From contig NC_035162.2 in the NCBI RefSeq assembly GCF_001659605.2, forward strand, positions 6,777,248 to 6,841,247: a DNA stretch of 64,000 nt, in the 5' to 3' direction. The position numbers and the translations under genes are program-made. The stretch is from Manihot esculenta. Taxonomy: Eukaryota; Streptophyta; Magnoliopsida; Malpighiales; Euphorbiaceae. Shown here in pieces: positions 11,919 to 23,161 of the stretch. The notes below the pieces were generated by a model, which worked only from the letters and a program-made list of their open reading frames with translations, searched no databases and was not told the DNA's origin. Every line of letters starts with the position of its first letter. Position 1 is the stretch's first letter.

Positions 11919-12141
11919 TGTGCAGAAACAAAAGAGAGAGAGGAAGAAAAAGAGAACTTTTATTTAAAATCAGAAAAATGACGTTATGTTCAGTTCTGGA
12001 AGCATCGCTTCCTGTTTATACCAAACTGAGTCACACGCACAGCATGTGCATACAAACAACTCAATCTAAACAAAACGACACAGTTTAGATAAACAATATA
12101 AAATAACAACTACAATCAATAAAATGACATAGCTTTTAACA
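11919..12141 (-). repeat. 3' LTR of copia-2
   Basis: This 223-bp LTR reads TGTGCAGAAAC to TTTTAACA on the plus strand. It is identical to 26883-27105 except for one A/G difference near 11930. Confidence 0.93.
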
Positions 12142-12149
12142 CCCCCTCC

Positions 12150-15100
12150 TCAAGTTGAAGCTGGGAGAGGCAGAAGATTCAACTTGCTGGTTAATGTGCT
12201 ATGGCGGGAGGCTGGTAGGGCCTTGGTGAATAAGTCAGCCAGCTGTTCTTCAGTAGTGACATGGTGAGGTAATATAAATCCCCGTTGAAGTTGATCTCTC
12301 ACCAGGTGGCAATCTATCTCGATATGCTTCGTGCGCTCATGGAAAACCGGATTGGCAGCAATGTGGATGGCAGCTTTGTTATCACAGTGCAGTGGAATGG
12401 GCAATTGGATATGAACCTGCAAATCCTGCAAAATATAGCTAATCCAGAGGAGTTCACACACAGTGTTAGCCATTGCACGATACTCAGCCTCAGCTGAGGA
12501 CTTAGAAACAGTAGGCTGTTTCTTTGTTTTCCAAGAGACAAGGCAAGGGCCCAAGTATATGCAATATCCAGATAGTGACTTTCTGGAATAAGTGCAAGCT
12601 GCCCAATCAGAGTCACAGTAGGCATTTAGAGATAAATCAGTACTTACAGGAAAATAAAGCCCCTGTTGTAAAGAGCCCTTAAGATAGCGAAGCACATGTA
12701 AAGCAGCCTCCCAATGAGGCTTTCGAGGCATGCTCATAAATTGACTCAAGTGTTGCACAGCATAACATATATCAGGCCTTGTGAGATTAACATAAAGGAG
12801 CCTCCCAATCAGTCTCCGATATAAATCAGGTTTATCAAAAACCTCTCCTGAATCAGGAGATAAATGCAATCCTTGAGGTAAAGGACAAGAGGCAGGTTTA
12901 CAATGAAACATGCCTGCATCTTTCAATATGTCCGAAATATACTTAGTTTGACTGAGTAAAGTTGCTTGAGAGGATCTAGCAACCTCCAGTCCCAAAAAAT
13001 ATTTCAGGGGTCCCAAATCTTTGATAGTAAATTTTGAATCTAAAGCAAGTTTGCATTCAGTAATGGCATCAATGGAGTTTCCAGTCAAAATAACATCATC
13101 AACATATATAAGCAATATCAAAGTTAAAACATCAGTGTGCTGTGTAAAGAGACAATGATCATGGGGGGACTGCACAAAGCCTAAACCCTTCAGAAAAGTG
13201 GTAAATTCAATGTTCCACTGTCTGGAGGCTTGTTTAAGCCCATATAAGGACCGTTTAAGCAAGCAAACTTGCCCTGGCTGAGCTTTGTGATAGCCTTGGG
13301 GAGGTGTCATGTACACCTCTTCATCAAGATTACCATGTAAAAAAGCATTATTTATATCCAATTGAAATATAGGCCACTGTTTGGAGGTAGCAAGAGCAAT
13401 TAAAACTCTTACAGTTGTAAGTTTGGCCACAGGGGAAAATCTATCCTTATAATCCAACCCCTCAATCTGGTTGTAGCCCTTGGCCACCAGCCGGGCCTTA
13501 TATCTCTCTATATCCCCATTTGACTTAAATTTCACTTTATAGACCCATTTACAGCCTATTGCTTTCTTACCCTTAGGTAAATTAGTGAGCACCCAAGTGT
13601 TGTTATTTTCCAGGGCCTGAAGCTCTTGCTTCATGGCTTCAACCCAATGTGCATCCTTAGATGCTTGAGTGTAAGTACAAGGTTCAGAAGCCTTGTTGAC
13701 ATTGCAAATGTAAGATTGATGTAGAGGATGGAAGGTCATAAAGGATATTTGCTGGGAATCAACATAGTCTTGCATCCAGATAGGGGCTTGTCTATGCCTT
13801 TGTGTCCTTCTAACTGAAGGATGTTTCTGTAGGTCATCACTGGTGTGACCAGATGGACAGGTTTCAACAACAGGACAATCATTCTCAATCACAGGAATAG
13901 GAAGCACATGATTTTCAATCCGATTGCTATCTTGGAAGGGAAAAATATTTTCATGAAAGATAACATCCCTACTAATAAAGAAGGTTTTATCATTGATGTT
14001 ATAAAGCTTATAGGCTTTGTGTGTGCTGGCATACCCTATCATCACAGCCTTAATGGCTCTTTCTTGAAATTTATCCTTCTGAATTCCCACAGAAGTAGCA
14101 AAACACAAGCAACCAAACTTTCTCAAGTGAGAATAGTCAGGTGGGGTCCCATAGAGCCTCTCATAAGGCGTGGACCAACCAAAATGCTCCATAGGCATTC
14201 TGTTAATGAGGTAGGTGGCAGTTAAAATGCATTCTGACCAAAAATGAATTGGGGCTTGTGATTGTATTTTCAAAGCTCTAGCAGTGTCAAGTATGTGTCT
14301 GTGTTTCCTCTCTACAACTCCATTCTGTTGTGGAGTGTAGGGGCAGGATCTTTGGTGCTTAATTCCCTTGCTCATAAGCAGAGAACTATAATTATGGCTT
14401 AGAAACTCCCCTCCATTGTCACTTCTAATGACTTTAATGGTAGTATTAAACTGATTTTCTACCATGTGTATAAAGTTTCTAGTCAAGCTAAAGGCCTGAC
14501 TTTTTAAGTGCATCATGAAGGTCCATACAGCCCTACTATAGTCATCAACAATGGTGAGGAAGAACTTAGCTCCAGTGATAGAGCTAGTCTTATATGGCCC
14601 CCATATGTCAATATGGACCAATTCAAAAGGTTTTGAGGCTAAGGTGTGGCTTCTGGGAAAAGGTAATCTGGCTTGTTTAGCTAAGGGGCAAACAGGACAG
14701 CATCTCATAGCCTCATTACTGATGTTCATGCCTTTAACATGTTTGAGCTTACCTACTGATGCATGCCCTAGTCTATCATGCATGTCATTCATGGTCACTA
14801 CATGCTTATGTGTCTGCTCAAGTTGCATGGAATGTTCTTTATTCAAATCCATTTGGGAGATAGTGCTATTTACAAAGCTGTGAAGATCAGCATTAGAGTT
14901 CATGATTTCAAACAAACAATTCCTTACATCAGAATGAGAAAAGCTCATTTGGTTCAGCCTGAAGAGGCCTCTTTGTTTCTTGCCTATGGCCACCACCTTC
15001 TTATTCAGTGGGTCCTGTATAAGGCAATAATCCTTCCACATTACTATACAGTAGCCATGGCTATTCATTAATTGACCAACAGAAATCAAGTTATATTGAA

Positions 15101-16371
15101 AGTGTAGAATGTAAAGAACATCATCTAAAATCAATTTTCCAAAGAGATTTAGCTTTCCAGATTGAGTAACTTGAGTTGTTTTCCCATCTGGAAAGCACAC
15201 ACAGATATGCTTGTGTAGTGGATGTAAGGTGGTGAACAGATTGCTGTCTGAACACATGTGATTTGTGGCTCCAGTGTCTAGGATCCAATTAGATACATTT
15301 TGCATATGTGCATTGCAAGTGTTATAAACAGTAGACTTACCTGCAAAGTCCATGAAATGTGCCTCAGATCCATGAGATGTGCTTGGGGCAAGAGTTCCTT
15401 TCCCTTTTACAAGCTGGGAGACTTCTTGTTTTAAAGAGCTCAGCATGGATGTCAATTCATGTATTTTACCTGATGTGTCCAGGTATTCCAGAGGATTATC
15501 CTCTTCTGACTTGTTGCCCTCAAAAGTAGCCATAATTCTGGTGCTTCTATTTCCTTTGAAAGATTGGGTTCCTGCCTTGTTCTTACCCTTGAACCAATCA
15601 GGGTACCCAATCAGCTTAAAACACCCTTCTCGAGTGTGACCATCCATGTTGCAGAAGGTGCAGTGGCCCTTCTTGACCTCAGGCCTCCTTGGTCTGGACA
15701 GATTCTGAGCTTGAGCCTTATTTAATAAGGCAAGAGATTCTGAGTTGTCATTCATTGCCCCCAGAATCTCCCTTTGAGACTCAAATTTTACAATCATGGA
15801 GTATGCCTTGTTTACTGTAGGTAAAGGGTCCATCCCCAATACCTGATCTCTCACAGACCCAAAGGCCTCATTCAAGCCCATTAGGAATTGCATGAGCCTA
15901 TTCCTGTTTGTTATTTCAGCTATGTCCCTAGAGGCTCCACAGGTGCAGGTTGGAAGAGGTTCGACTGACCCAAGCTCATCCCACAGACTCTTCAGCTTAG
16001 TGAAGTAGACAGATACAGACTGGTTTTCTTGGGAGATGAGAGACATTTTCTTGTGTAACTCATAGATCATAGGACCATTGCACTCTCCAAATCTCTCACA
16101 GATCTCTTGCCAGAGATCTCTGGCAGAGGCGGTGTATATGAAACCATCGACTAACTCCTTAGATATGGAGTTGAGAATCCAAGATGTGACCATGAAGTCA
16201 CATCTTTTCCATTGTTCATAACCTTCACTGTCTTTGCTAGGTGCCGAAGTAGTGCCTTCGACAAAACCTAATTTCATCTTGGCTCCTAAGGCTATTCTAA
16301 TGGCCCTACTCCAAGATCTGAAATTAGTTCCTACAAGAGGTGCGAAAACGAGAATCATACCTGGATGGTCG
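12150..16371 (-). pseudogene. copia-2 gag-pol polyprotein, main block, interrupted near its N-terminus
   Basis: A single 1402-residue frame (from 16358) carries every copia domain. There is an N-terminal gag (UBN2-like), a zinc knuckle C233-C236-H241-C246, protease WILDTGA with D361, an integrase zinc region H527/H532 and C554/C557, and integrase D584, D647, E683 (D-x35-E). RT follows with LDINNAFLHG at about 1000 and YVDD at 1085-1088, then RNase H with D1249 and D1326. Order PR-INT-RT-RH defines Ty1/copia. The first codons lie at 26797-26696 on the far side of gypsy A, so the gene is split by that insertion. Every catalytic residue checked is present, so the only visible lesion is the nested insertion. 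Confidence 0.93.
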
Positions 16372-18777
16372 TGTAATACCCGGCTAGACTCCGGTATCGG
16401 AAATTCCTACCGTCCGGTGGAATCTCGGATGTCGGAAACCTCTAGAAGGGGAAAACCATGTTTTATGAAATGTTTTTAAGGTATTTTATGTTTTAAGTAA
16501 AAAGGAAAATGAGTTTTGAATGAAAAAGGCCTAAGGAGGCTTTACCAGGTTCGGCCGCCGAAAGTTAAGTTCGGCCGCCGAACATGGATAGGTTTTGGGA
16601 GCGCCTTTGGCCCCCGAAAGCCTTGTTTGAAAGACTTAAGGTTCGGCCGCCGAACCTCATGTTCGGCCGCCGAACATGCATGAGATGTGGGGGCACGTTA
16701 GGCCGCCGAAAGGTGGCAGAACCAGCCCTATAAAAGGCCCCGTGACCGAAACAGGCGAGGTTTCCTCTCCCATTTCGGCCGACGGTGAGCTCTAGCCCTC
16801 CTTTGGTCATTTTAAGTGTTTTCCCTCAAACCTTTCAGATTTTAACGAGTTACATCTTGTTTTTGAAGAGTTTTGAAGTTAGAGTAAGATTGGAAGCTTG
16901 GAGACCAAAGAGCGGATTTCTCCCTACCTCCACGCTAAGATCGTTTTTCCTCTCGATCTTCAAGAGGTAAGCTTAGATCCAACCTCTCTTGCATGTTTTA
17001 AGAAAGTTTTAAGTAGATCTATGGGGTAGAAATGCATGAGTAGGCTTGTTGAGTTTCTGTTATGTTTATGGGTTCAATGTGCATGTTCTTGAGCAATGTG
17101 CCTTGTTTGTGTGTTGTAGTTGGGGTTTAAGTTAGTTTGAGACCCTTAGGAGCTTGTATGCTTGAGTATGCATGTTGTAGAATAGGTCTTTGCATGATTG
17201 GTTGTGTAGGGGGTTGGAATGGGCAAGAAGAACCAAGTTTCTGCCCTTTGGTAGAAACCAGGTTCGGCAGCCGAAGGGACTTTCGGCCGCCGAACTAGCT
17301 TGGGAGGCAGCTTTAGGCTGCCGAAGCCTGCCCCCGAAAGTTGGAGTTTCGGCTCTGTCCGAGACTTTCGGCCGCCGAAGGTGCCGCCGAACATGCATGA
17401 GTTTCGTCTCTGTCTGGGAGTTTCAGCCGCCGAAGGTGCCGCCGAACCTGCCTGACTTTCGGATCTGTCTGGACTTTCGGCCGCCGAAGGTGCCGCCGAA
17501 AGTGCCCTGTCCAGACTTTTCTTGCATGTTTTACGTGATGTTTTCAGGATGTTTTAGGGGGTTTTTGGGGAGTATAGTAGAGTTATGTTTATGTATGTTT
17601 GGTCCCTCACTGGAGTCCACCTGTGTAGGATCGGACTCGAGGAACCAAGGTGTTTAGCAGTGTCAACCATTTCAGAATCGGTGCAGAGCTAGTCTCAGGT
17701 GAGTGGAACTAAACCTAATGTTTTGAGCTAAGAAATTAAATGTTTTTAGAGCATGATCCATGCATCATAAATGCCATGATATATGTATTAGGTTGTTTTG
17801 CATTAGAACTCACGAATATGATGCATTGCATAATATGTTGTTGATGTGGATGGATGTTGGATGATCCTTAGCCCTCAGTATGAGATGAGATAATATGATA
17901 TGATATGCCATGGTATGATATGAGACAGAAAGACCAAGTCGCCCTTGGTACTATGTTATGTAAGCGGACACTAGGTGAGGCCTAATCGCCCCTGGTGTAG
18001 TTGGACTTGTTATGAGATATGTAAGCGAATACTAGGTGTGGCCTCATCGCCCCTGGTATAGTTGGACGTACTACAGTATGTAGAGGGCTATAGGTGACAA
18101 ATTCATCCTTGATGTGATATGTTTGTGATGTGTTGCATTTCATGAAAGCATGAATAAGAAGAAGTTACCTAATAATATACCTAAAAATGGAGGAACTATA
18201 ATAATAATAAAATGAACAATAAGATACCTAAAAATGGAGGAATTAAAGCAAATATTTTTAGTTTCTGCTCACTGGGCTTTCTAGCTCACCCCTCTCCCCT
18301 AACCCCAGTCTTGCAGGTGCAGAGTAGATAGAGATAGTCAGGAGATCAGCAGGTTACGTCCATGGTCATGATTATGTAATAGAATAGTTGTGGACATGAT
18401 GTAATGTAAGGTTATGTATTGATGTAACAAGAGTTGTATTGTAAAATGATATTATGTTATATGATCAGAGTTATAGTATTGTGCTTGGCCCGAGTTGGTT
18501 AATCCCTTTGTACATGAGTTTTATTTTATGTGTTTCATGTGATGGACCGAGTTTGACAAAAGGGTATGCTGACCCTAGGGGTTCTATGAGTTCAGTCATA
18601 GTGCATACACAGGTCAAACGGGTTAAAGAAGAAGTTTACAGTTTATGCTTATGTTTGATCATGTATGGGATTATACCAGCTATACAGGAAGTATGTTAGG
18701 CTTGCTACGGGTCCTGGCGGCCTTAAGCCGATCTGGATCCTAGCGCCGGTAGCGGTCCGGATTTTCGGGTCGTTACA
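16372..18777 (+). repeat. 5' LTR of gypsy A
   Basis: It runs from TGTAATACCCGG to GGGTCGTTACA. It contains the TTCGGC-N-GCCGAA arrays, a TATA box at 16729-16735, a splice-donor-like AAGAG|GTAAG at 16966/16967, and tandem repeats of about 65-70 bp around 17940-18075. The short frames it contains are not genes. Confidence 0.92.
16550..16735 (+). promoter_or_regulatory. LTR promoter of gypsy A: paired 13-bp palindromes plus TATA
   Basis: Four copies of TTCGGCCGCCGAA start at 16550, 16570, 16642 and 16662, as two pairs each spaced exactly 20 bp. A diverged copy lies near 16699. TATAAAA follows at 16729-16735. Promoter function is inferred from the LTR position and the TATA box; the GCCGCC core resembles the ERF-bound GCC box. 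Confidence 0.6.
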
Positions 18778-19039
18778 GAGTGGTATCAGAGCCCTAGGTT
18801 CACATGGTCGGACCTATAGTGTGTCGGGCTCATAGAGGTTATAGTAGGGCAAGCACAATAGGAAGATCATGTCCACTAGGATAGGATATGGAGTCCTGTC
18901 TTGTATGATGATGTGGAATGCCATGATGATGAGCATGTGCATTAATGCTATGATATGTATGTGATGCAGGTTCATGTGTTTTCACATGAACCGTATGATG
19001 CTTATGTTTATGTGCTATGTTATGCTTTCAGAAGTGAAG

Positions 19040-20680
19040 ATGAGAGGAACTCATCGATCTGCGAGATTGACTGGAGCTCCGCCAGAGAATGAGGGCATGG
19101 ATGCCCATCCCCCTGCTCTGCAGAGGGCAAGATCTTGTAGGACGATCAGAGAAAGTACATCAAGGGACCCCAGAAGGTCTTTTGATGCAGGTCGGAGGAG
19201 ATCAGTTCATGAAGGTATGTCAGCGGATGTGATGGAAACAGAGGAGGATAACCAGAGAAGAGATAGTAGTTTGGGCATGAGTATGTCAGTAGAGGATATG
19301 GGGGAGTCCCTAGGAGGCACTCAGGCCTCGGGTTTTGTTCCACCGCAGTATCCACCCTACCCGCAAGGGCCAGGGTATCCGATAGGAGGTACGTCGGATT
19401 TCTTCAGCTATAACCCATATCCCACCTTTATGCCCTATCCTCCCTTTCACCCACCGTACCCACAGTACCCCATGTTTCCATCCTCACCCTTTTTCTCAGG
19501 TCCAGCTAACCCTAACCCAGGGAATGCTGCACCTCCTCCTCCACCAGCAGAACCAATTGTCCCTGATGTCCAGATACCCAAACCTGGTTCATCAGTTGGG
19601 GGTAGAGTAAAGATGACAGATTACCTAAAGTTGGATGCCCCCAAGTTTGAATCAGGTGATGACCCTTTTGAGTACCTCAGAACGGTAAAGATGATAACAG
19701 ATGAGTTGGGAGCGAGTGACAGTAGAGCCATTCAGATGGCAGGGTTCACCTTGAAATGCAAGAAGGCAAGGGAATGGTTCAAAAACTATGTGGACCCAAG
19801 GTTGGAGAGCTTATCCTGGGAGCAGTTTGCCAATGAGTTTGCAGGATGGGCTTTTCCAGATAGTTTCAGAGAACTGAAGATGATTGAGTTTGAGCAGCTA
19901 AGGCAGACGGAAGAGATGAGTATAGATAAGTTTACAGACAGGTTCCTGGAGCTGTTGCCGTTTGTAGAACAAGGTCTTGACACAGACCTGAAGAAGTCTA
20001 GGAGATATGTTATGAAGCTTCACTCCAGGTATTCCTCGTTGGTTCAATCAGCAGAAAGGGAGAGCTTCCATGCTATAGTGGATATGGCACGGAGAATGGA
20101 GGCTAGTGCCATTGTCCAGGGGACAGTTAAAAAGTATGTGGCACAGTCTTCGGATTCCAAAATCCCAGGGACAAGTGATGTTGATCTCTCCCCTTTGAAC
20201 GAGGTTGTCACAAAAAGCAAGAAGGGAGGCAGAGGCCTCAGAAGATCGAAGAAGAGCAAGTTTTGGGAACAGATAAAGTCTGGTCTGGGTTTAGGTGATG
20301 GTTCGAGCTCTGGTTCGGGTAACTCCAGATGTATACGGTGCGGTAGGCAGCACAAGGGAGTCTGTTTGATTGGGACAACAGCATGTTTCAGGTGCGGACA
20401 GGAGGGGCACATGGCACGTGAGTGTCCCACCGCGACCTTGGTGGCACGGTCCCAGCAGACAGTTTCGAACAGTGTAGCTCACCCAGTAGCTCCATCCTTG
20501 TTTCAGGGCAGTGGTAGAGGCGGAGACAGGGGGACAGCCCCTTCTTCAGCAGGTTCCCGTGGGGAAGGTCCATCAGCTCCAGCGCGGATCTTCGCCATGA
20601 CCCAGCAGGAGGCTAACACATCAAACCCGATGGGATCAGGTAATCTCACTCTTTTATGTTTGATGTGTACGCTTTTATGA
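19040..20680 (+). CDS. Gag polyprotein of gypsy A (no pol attached)
   Basis: The start at 19040 (MRGTHRSARLTG) is chosen because D2, C and B all begin gag with MRGTRRS; an in-frame ATG at 18974 is less likely. The product has an arginine-rich N-terminus, then a proline/tyrosine-rich stretch (about residues 105-190). A Retrotrans_gag capsid region follows ([26 protein letters not shown]), and a zinc knuckle [15 protein letters not shown] begins at residue 449. It ends in a TGA shortly after the EANTSNPMGSGN segment, exactly where D2 runs on into the protease. Its role is virus-like-particle assembly and RNA packaging in the cytoplasm. It may be functional, because the frame is open and the element moved recently. 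Confidence 0.85.
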   Translation: MRGTHRSARLTGAPPENEGMDAHPPALQRARSCRTIRESTSRDPRRSFDAGRRRSVHEGMSADVMETEEDNQRRDSSLGMSMSVEDMGESLGGTQASGFVPPQYPPYPQGPGYPIGGTSDFFSYNPYPTFMPYPPFHPPYPQYPMFPSSPFFSGPANPNPGNAAPPPPPAEPIVPDVQIPKPGSSVGGRVKMTDYLKLDAPKFESGDDPFEYLRTVKMITDELGASDSRAIQMAGFTLKCKKAREWFKNYVDPRLESLSWEQFANEFAGWAFPDSFRELKMIEFEQLRQTEEMSIDKFTDRFLELLPFVEQGLDTDLKKSRRYVMKLHSRYSSLVQSAERESFHAIVDMARRMEASAIVQGTVKKYVAQSSDSKIPGTSDVDLSPLNEVVTKSKKGGRGLRRSKKSKFWEQIKSGLGLGDGSSSGSGNSRCIRCGRQHKGVCLIGTTACFRCGQEGHMARECPTATLVARSQQTVSNSVAHPVAPSLFQGSGRGGDRGTAPSSAGSRGEGPSAPARIFAMTQQEANTSNPMGSGNLTLLCLMCTLL

Positions 20681-23045
20681 ACCATGATGTTTCTCTTTTC
20701 CTTGTTTACTTGTGAGCCCTTGTGAGGTTGGGTTGATAGCTTATGGGTTAGAGTATCCCCTTGGGGTCAGTGCACCCAAGTGTGATCCATCTGTGGCAGA
20801 GTCAGTCTGCCGGTATAGTCAGAGTTTGTGTTGTGAGTAGATGCTTTCCAGCTGACCTAGCGGTTCTAGATTTGACTGTTTGACGTCATTCTAGGGTTGG
20901 ATTGGTTCTTCTACTAGTGGTACTACCTAGTCTGCAGAGACAAGGTAGTCAGGTTCAGAGTTCAGGATGGATCAGAGGTAGTCCATAGAGGGGACAAAAT
21001 AGGGATACCTAGAGGTTCAGTATCAACCCTATAGGCTCATAGGTTGTTCAGGAAAAAGTTGTCAGAGATTCTAGCTTTTCAGAGAGAGTATAGCAGTCAG
21101 GTCAGGGAGCCCGCCTCAATGCCCGTTGTTAGAGAGAGTTTTAGATGTTTCTCCAGATGAGTTCCCAGGACTACCACCTGTCAGGGAGATAGAGCTTAAA
21201 ATAGAAGTAATTCATGAAATTGGACCAATCTCTATCCCTCTCTACAGGATGGTATCAATAGAGTTAAAGGAGTTATAAGGATCAGTTGTAAGAATTGGTA
21301 GTTGAGGGTTTCCATCTGACTGAGCACTTCGCCTTGGGGTGTTCCAGTGTTGTTATGAGAATGAAAGATGGATCCCTAGGACTTTGTATCGACTACAAGT
21401 CGTTGAACGAAGTCACTACCCCGATCAGGTAGTTGTTACCGTGGATCGACGATCTAGTTGAAATCAGCTAGCAGGAGCTAGTTGCCCTTCCAAGATAGAT
21501 CTGAAGTCCAGGTACCATCAGTTAAGATCAAGGAAGAAGATGTACTGAGAGCAGTGTTTAGAACCGGATATGGGCACTATGGGTTCCTAGGAATGTCGTT
21601 CGGGTGAATGCACACCCCTACAACATTCATGGATCTCATAAACAGAGTTTTAGTCGGTTTCTGGATCACTCCGTTATTGTCTTCATTGACGGTACCTCGG
21701 TGAGTTTCAGAAATGCAGAAGGGTACGCCCATTATCTGAAATCAAGATTGCAGATCCTGAGAGAACATGGCTTGGATGCTCAGTTCTCCAAATGTGAGTT
21801 CCGGTCAAGGAGCATACTTTTCTTGGGTCATATGTGTCGGAGAAAAGAAAGGTGAAGTAGACCTAAGAAAGTTGAAGTTGTAGCCGACTAGCCCAGGCCC
21901 ATTGTAGTGACAAAGATCAAGAGCTTTTGGGTTCGGCAGGTTACCTAATGGAGGTTCATCTAGAACTTCTCTAGAGTTGCCGCTCCTATGGCCAGACGGA
22001 TCAAGAAGAACTAGAAGGTGTGTGGTCTACTCAGAGTGAAGAGGGCTTTGGAAGAGCCAAAGGAAATGTAGATGTCAGCACCAGTGGTGGCTCTGTCCGC
22101 CAGTGATGAAGATTTCACAGTGTCCCGTGATACGTTCCGAGTGGAACGAGATTGTGTATTAATGAAAAAGGGGTAAGATGATTGCTTATGCTTCTAGGTA
22201 GTTGGAGAAGCATGAGTTGAATCATCTTATACATGATCTAAGGATGGCGATGGTAAGCTTTGCACTCAAGATGTGGAGGCGGTACCTGTATAAGGCGTGG
22301 TAGTAGATCCTTACAGATCGAAGAAACTTGCAATACATCTTGAGTCAAGGGAGAAGAACCTGAATTAAAGGAGATGGGTAAAAAACTGCGTAGTGGTTAT
22401 GACTTCAAGGTTCGGTATATTCGGCTGAAGCAGATATTTCGATAGATGCCCTCAACCGGAAACCACTTGGCAGCTTACCCCATCCCTTAGTACAGTAAGA
22501 AGGAAGCCACTAGTCAGAAGATGAGAAGAAACAGAACTGCTGAGAGTCAGCAGGAGAGTATGGAGTCGTCCGCAAGAGACATGTAAATTTCAGAAGAGAA
22601 GAAGAGTTTTTGTTAGAGTGCGCAGTGGAAGCGTGATGAGGTTCTCGAGGAAGATGAGGTTACTGGAGATGTCTCCTAAAGAGAGGGTGACTCGTTATGG
22701 GCAGAAAGGTGAATTAGCTCTAAGATACATTAGACCCTTTGAAATCCTGCAAAGGATTTGGGAATGTATCCCACGAGTTAGATTTACCTACTTCAATGGA
22801 AGAAATCCATCCGTTTTTCCATGTTTCCACGGTATATGAGTTTGTGTCGGGTCCGAGTGAGGTTCTTGAAGGAACCAGAGGTGGAGATCGCAGAGGATCT
22901 CACCTATGTTGAGCAGCTAGTACAGACCGCAGACACGCACGTTAGAAAGTGTGGAAACAAGGAAATCCCGATGGTGAAAGTCCCTTAGAATCACCTTAAG
23001 ATGAAAAGTGCATCAGGGAGACCGAGAGTTCATACTCCAGTGACA
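20681..23045 (+). pseudogene. Decayed pol of gypsy A (protease to chromodomain)
   Basis: Nucleotide similarity to D2 pol is continuous from the protease to the C-terminal tail, but stops and indels occur throughout. Recognisable pieces include the RT block near 21600-21850 (remnants of the HFVIVFIDD and [12 protein letters not shown] segments) and the integrase C-terminal block at 22618-22839. The protease DPGASHSF motif is missing, and the FIDD catalytic pair reads FIDGT. The same decayed sequence, including the stop after gag, is found at 63615-64000 in gypsy B. Confidence 0.88.
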
Positions 23046-23161
23046 CCGTGTTTCTTTTTAGATTAGAACTTATGTGTTGTTATGATTGTATGTTATGTCT
23101 CATGTTATGCATGTCCTAGCTGAGGAACATTCGGGGACGAATGTTCTTAAGGGGGGGAGAA

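Noticed and set aside
13845..14225. Plus-strand frames opposite copia-2 pol
   Set aside because: Antisense shadows of the 1402-aa polyprotein; no independent support.
17190..17657. 155-aa frame repeated in both LTRs of gypsy A (also 23981-24448)
   Set aside because: It lies wholly in the LTR, its composition follows the GCCGAA repeats, and it is present twice only because the LTR is.
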